From CAZVCG01 sp964626265 (lineage in GTDB: Bacteria; Pseudomonadota; Alphaproteobacteria; UBA9219), in contig CAZVCG010000047.1 in NCBI GenBank assembly GCA_964626265.1, forward strand, positions 1-12,965: 12,965 nucleotides of DNA, read 5' to 3'. Under the pieces are notes generated by a model. That model was not told where the DNA came from, did no database searches, and worked only from the letters and a program-made list of their open reading frames with translations. Shown here in pieces: positions 12,836 through 12,965 of the stretch (its first letter is position 1; each line of letters opens with the position of its first letter). The position numbers and the translations under genes were made by a program.

Positions 12836-12965
12836 GGAAGGGACCTTAATGCGAATCGTCGGGATGCGTCTTCTTATTACACTGACTCCCCCTCGCCTGC
12901 AAAATTCAAGTTAGGACTTACGCAAACTGAATGGTAGGGCAAGCGAGTTCGCGGGCCAAGAAGGA

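Noticed and set aside
12711..12914. 67-codon plus-strand open frame near the right edge
   Set aside because: It is antisense to the signal-peptide region of the LprI-like gene and has no ribosome binding site.

Overview
The window looks like chromosomal DNA of an alphaproteobacterium. The evidence is the 23S-5S end sequence, the lptF-lptG-...-surA-...-rsmA gene run that is characteristic of that class, a stand-alone holC divergent from lptF, and alphaproteobacterial styles of KsgA, Ndk, PurN and Gmk. The genus cannot be fixed from the sequence alone. Core genes are GC-rich. The stretch from about 6.65 to 8.5 kb is visibly more AT-rich and carries unrecognised genes, so it is probably a lineage-specific insertion.

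Layout. (1) 1-390: the last bases of a 23S rRNA gene, a spacer, a 5S rRNA gene inside a long processing stem, and a strong bidirectional terminator. (2) 471-1232: a small exported protein gene, converging on holC (DNA polymerase III chi). (3) 1371-5604: a tightly packed envelope operon, lptF-lptG-HAD phosphatase-surA. The Lpt permease subunits overlap by ATGA. The positions where relatives usually carry lptD and pdxA hold a HAD hydrolase gene and a 76-bp palindromic element, respectively. (4) 5828-6649: rsmA (ksgA), with an unusual leader made of two minimal ORFs. (5) 6650-8662: an accessory region with two unknown genes in probable tandem, followed by a hairpin-rich noncoding stretch. (6) 9743 down to 8663, minus strand: gmk followed by a small exported cysteine-containing protein. 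(7) 9863-11155: a short-chain dehydrogenase on plus, overlapping the 3' end of an unknown minus-strand gene. (8) 11318-12835: ndk, with a good sigma70-type promoter, converging with a minus-strand pair: an LprI/DUF1311-like exported protein and purN.

Functionally the window combines LPS transport and outer-membrane protein folding (LptF, LptG, SurA), ribosome maturation (RsmA), nucleotide supply (Gmk, Ndk, PurN) and replication (HolC). I found no CRISPR array, complete insertion sequence, prophage or recognised defence system. The points most worth following up are the 20-bp-arm palindrome in the pdxA position, the 6985-8313 unknown gene pair, the structured region at 8413-8630, and the stop-start chained mini-ORFs before rsmA.
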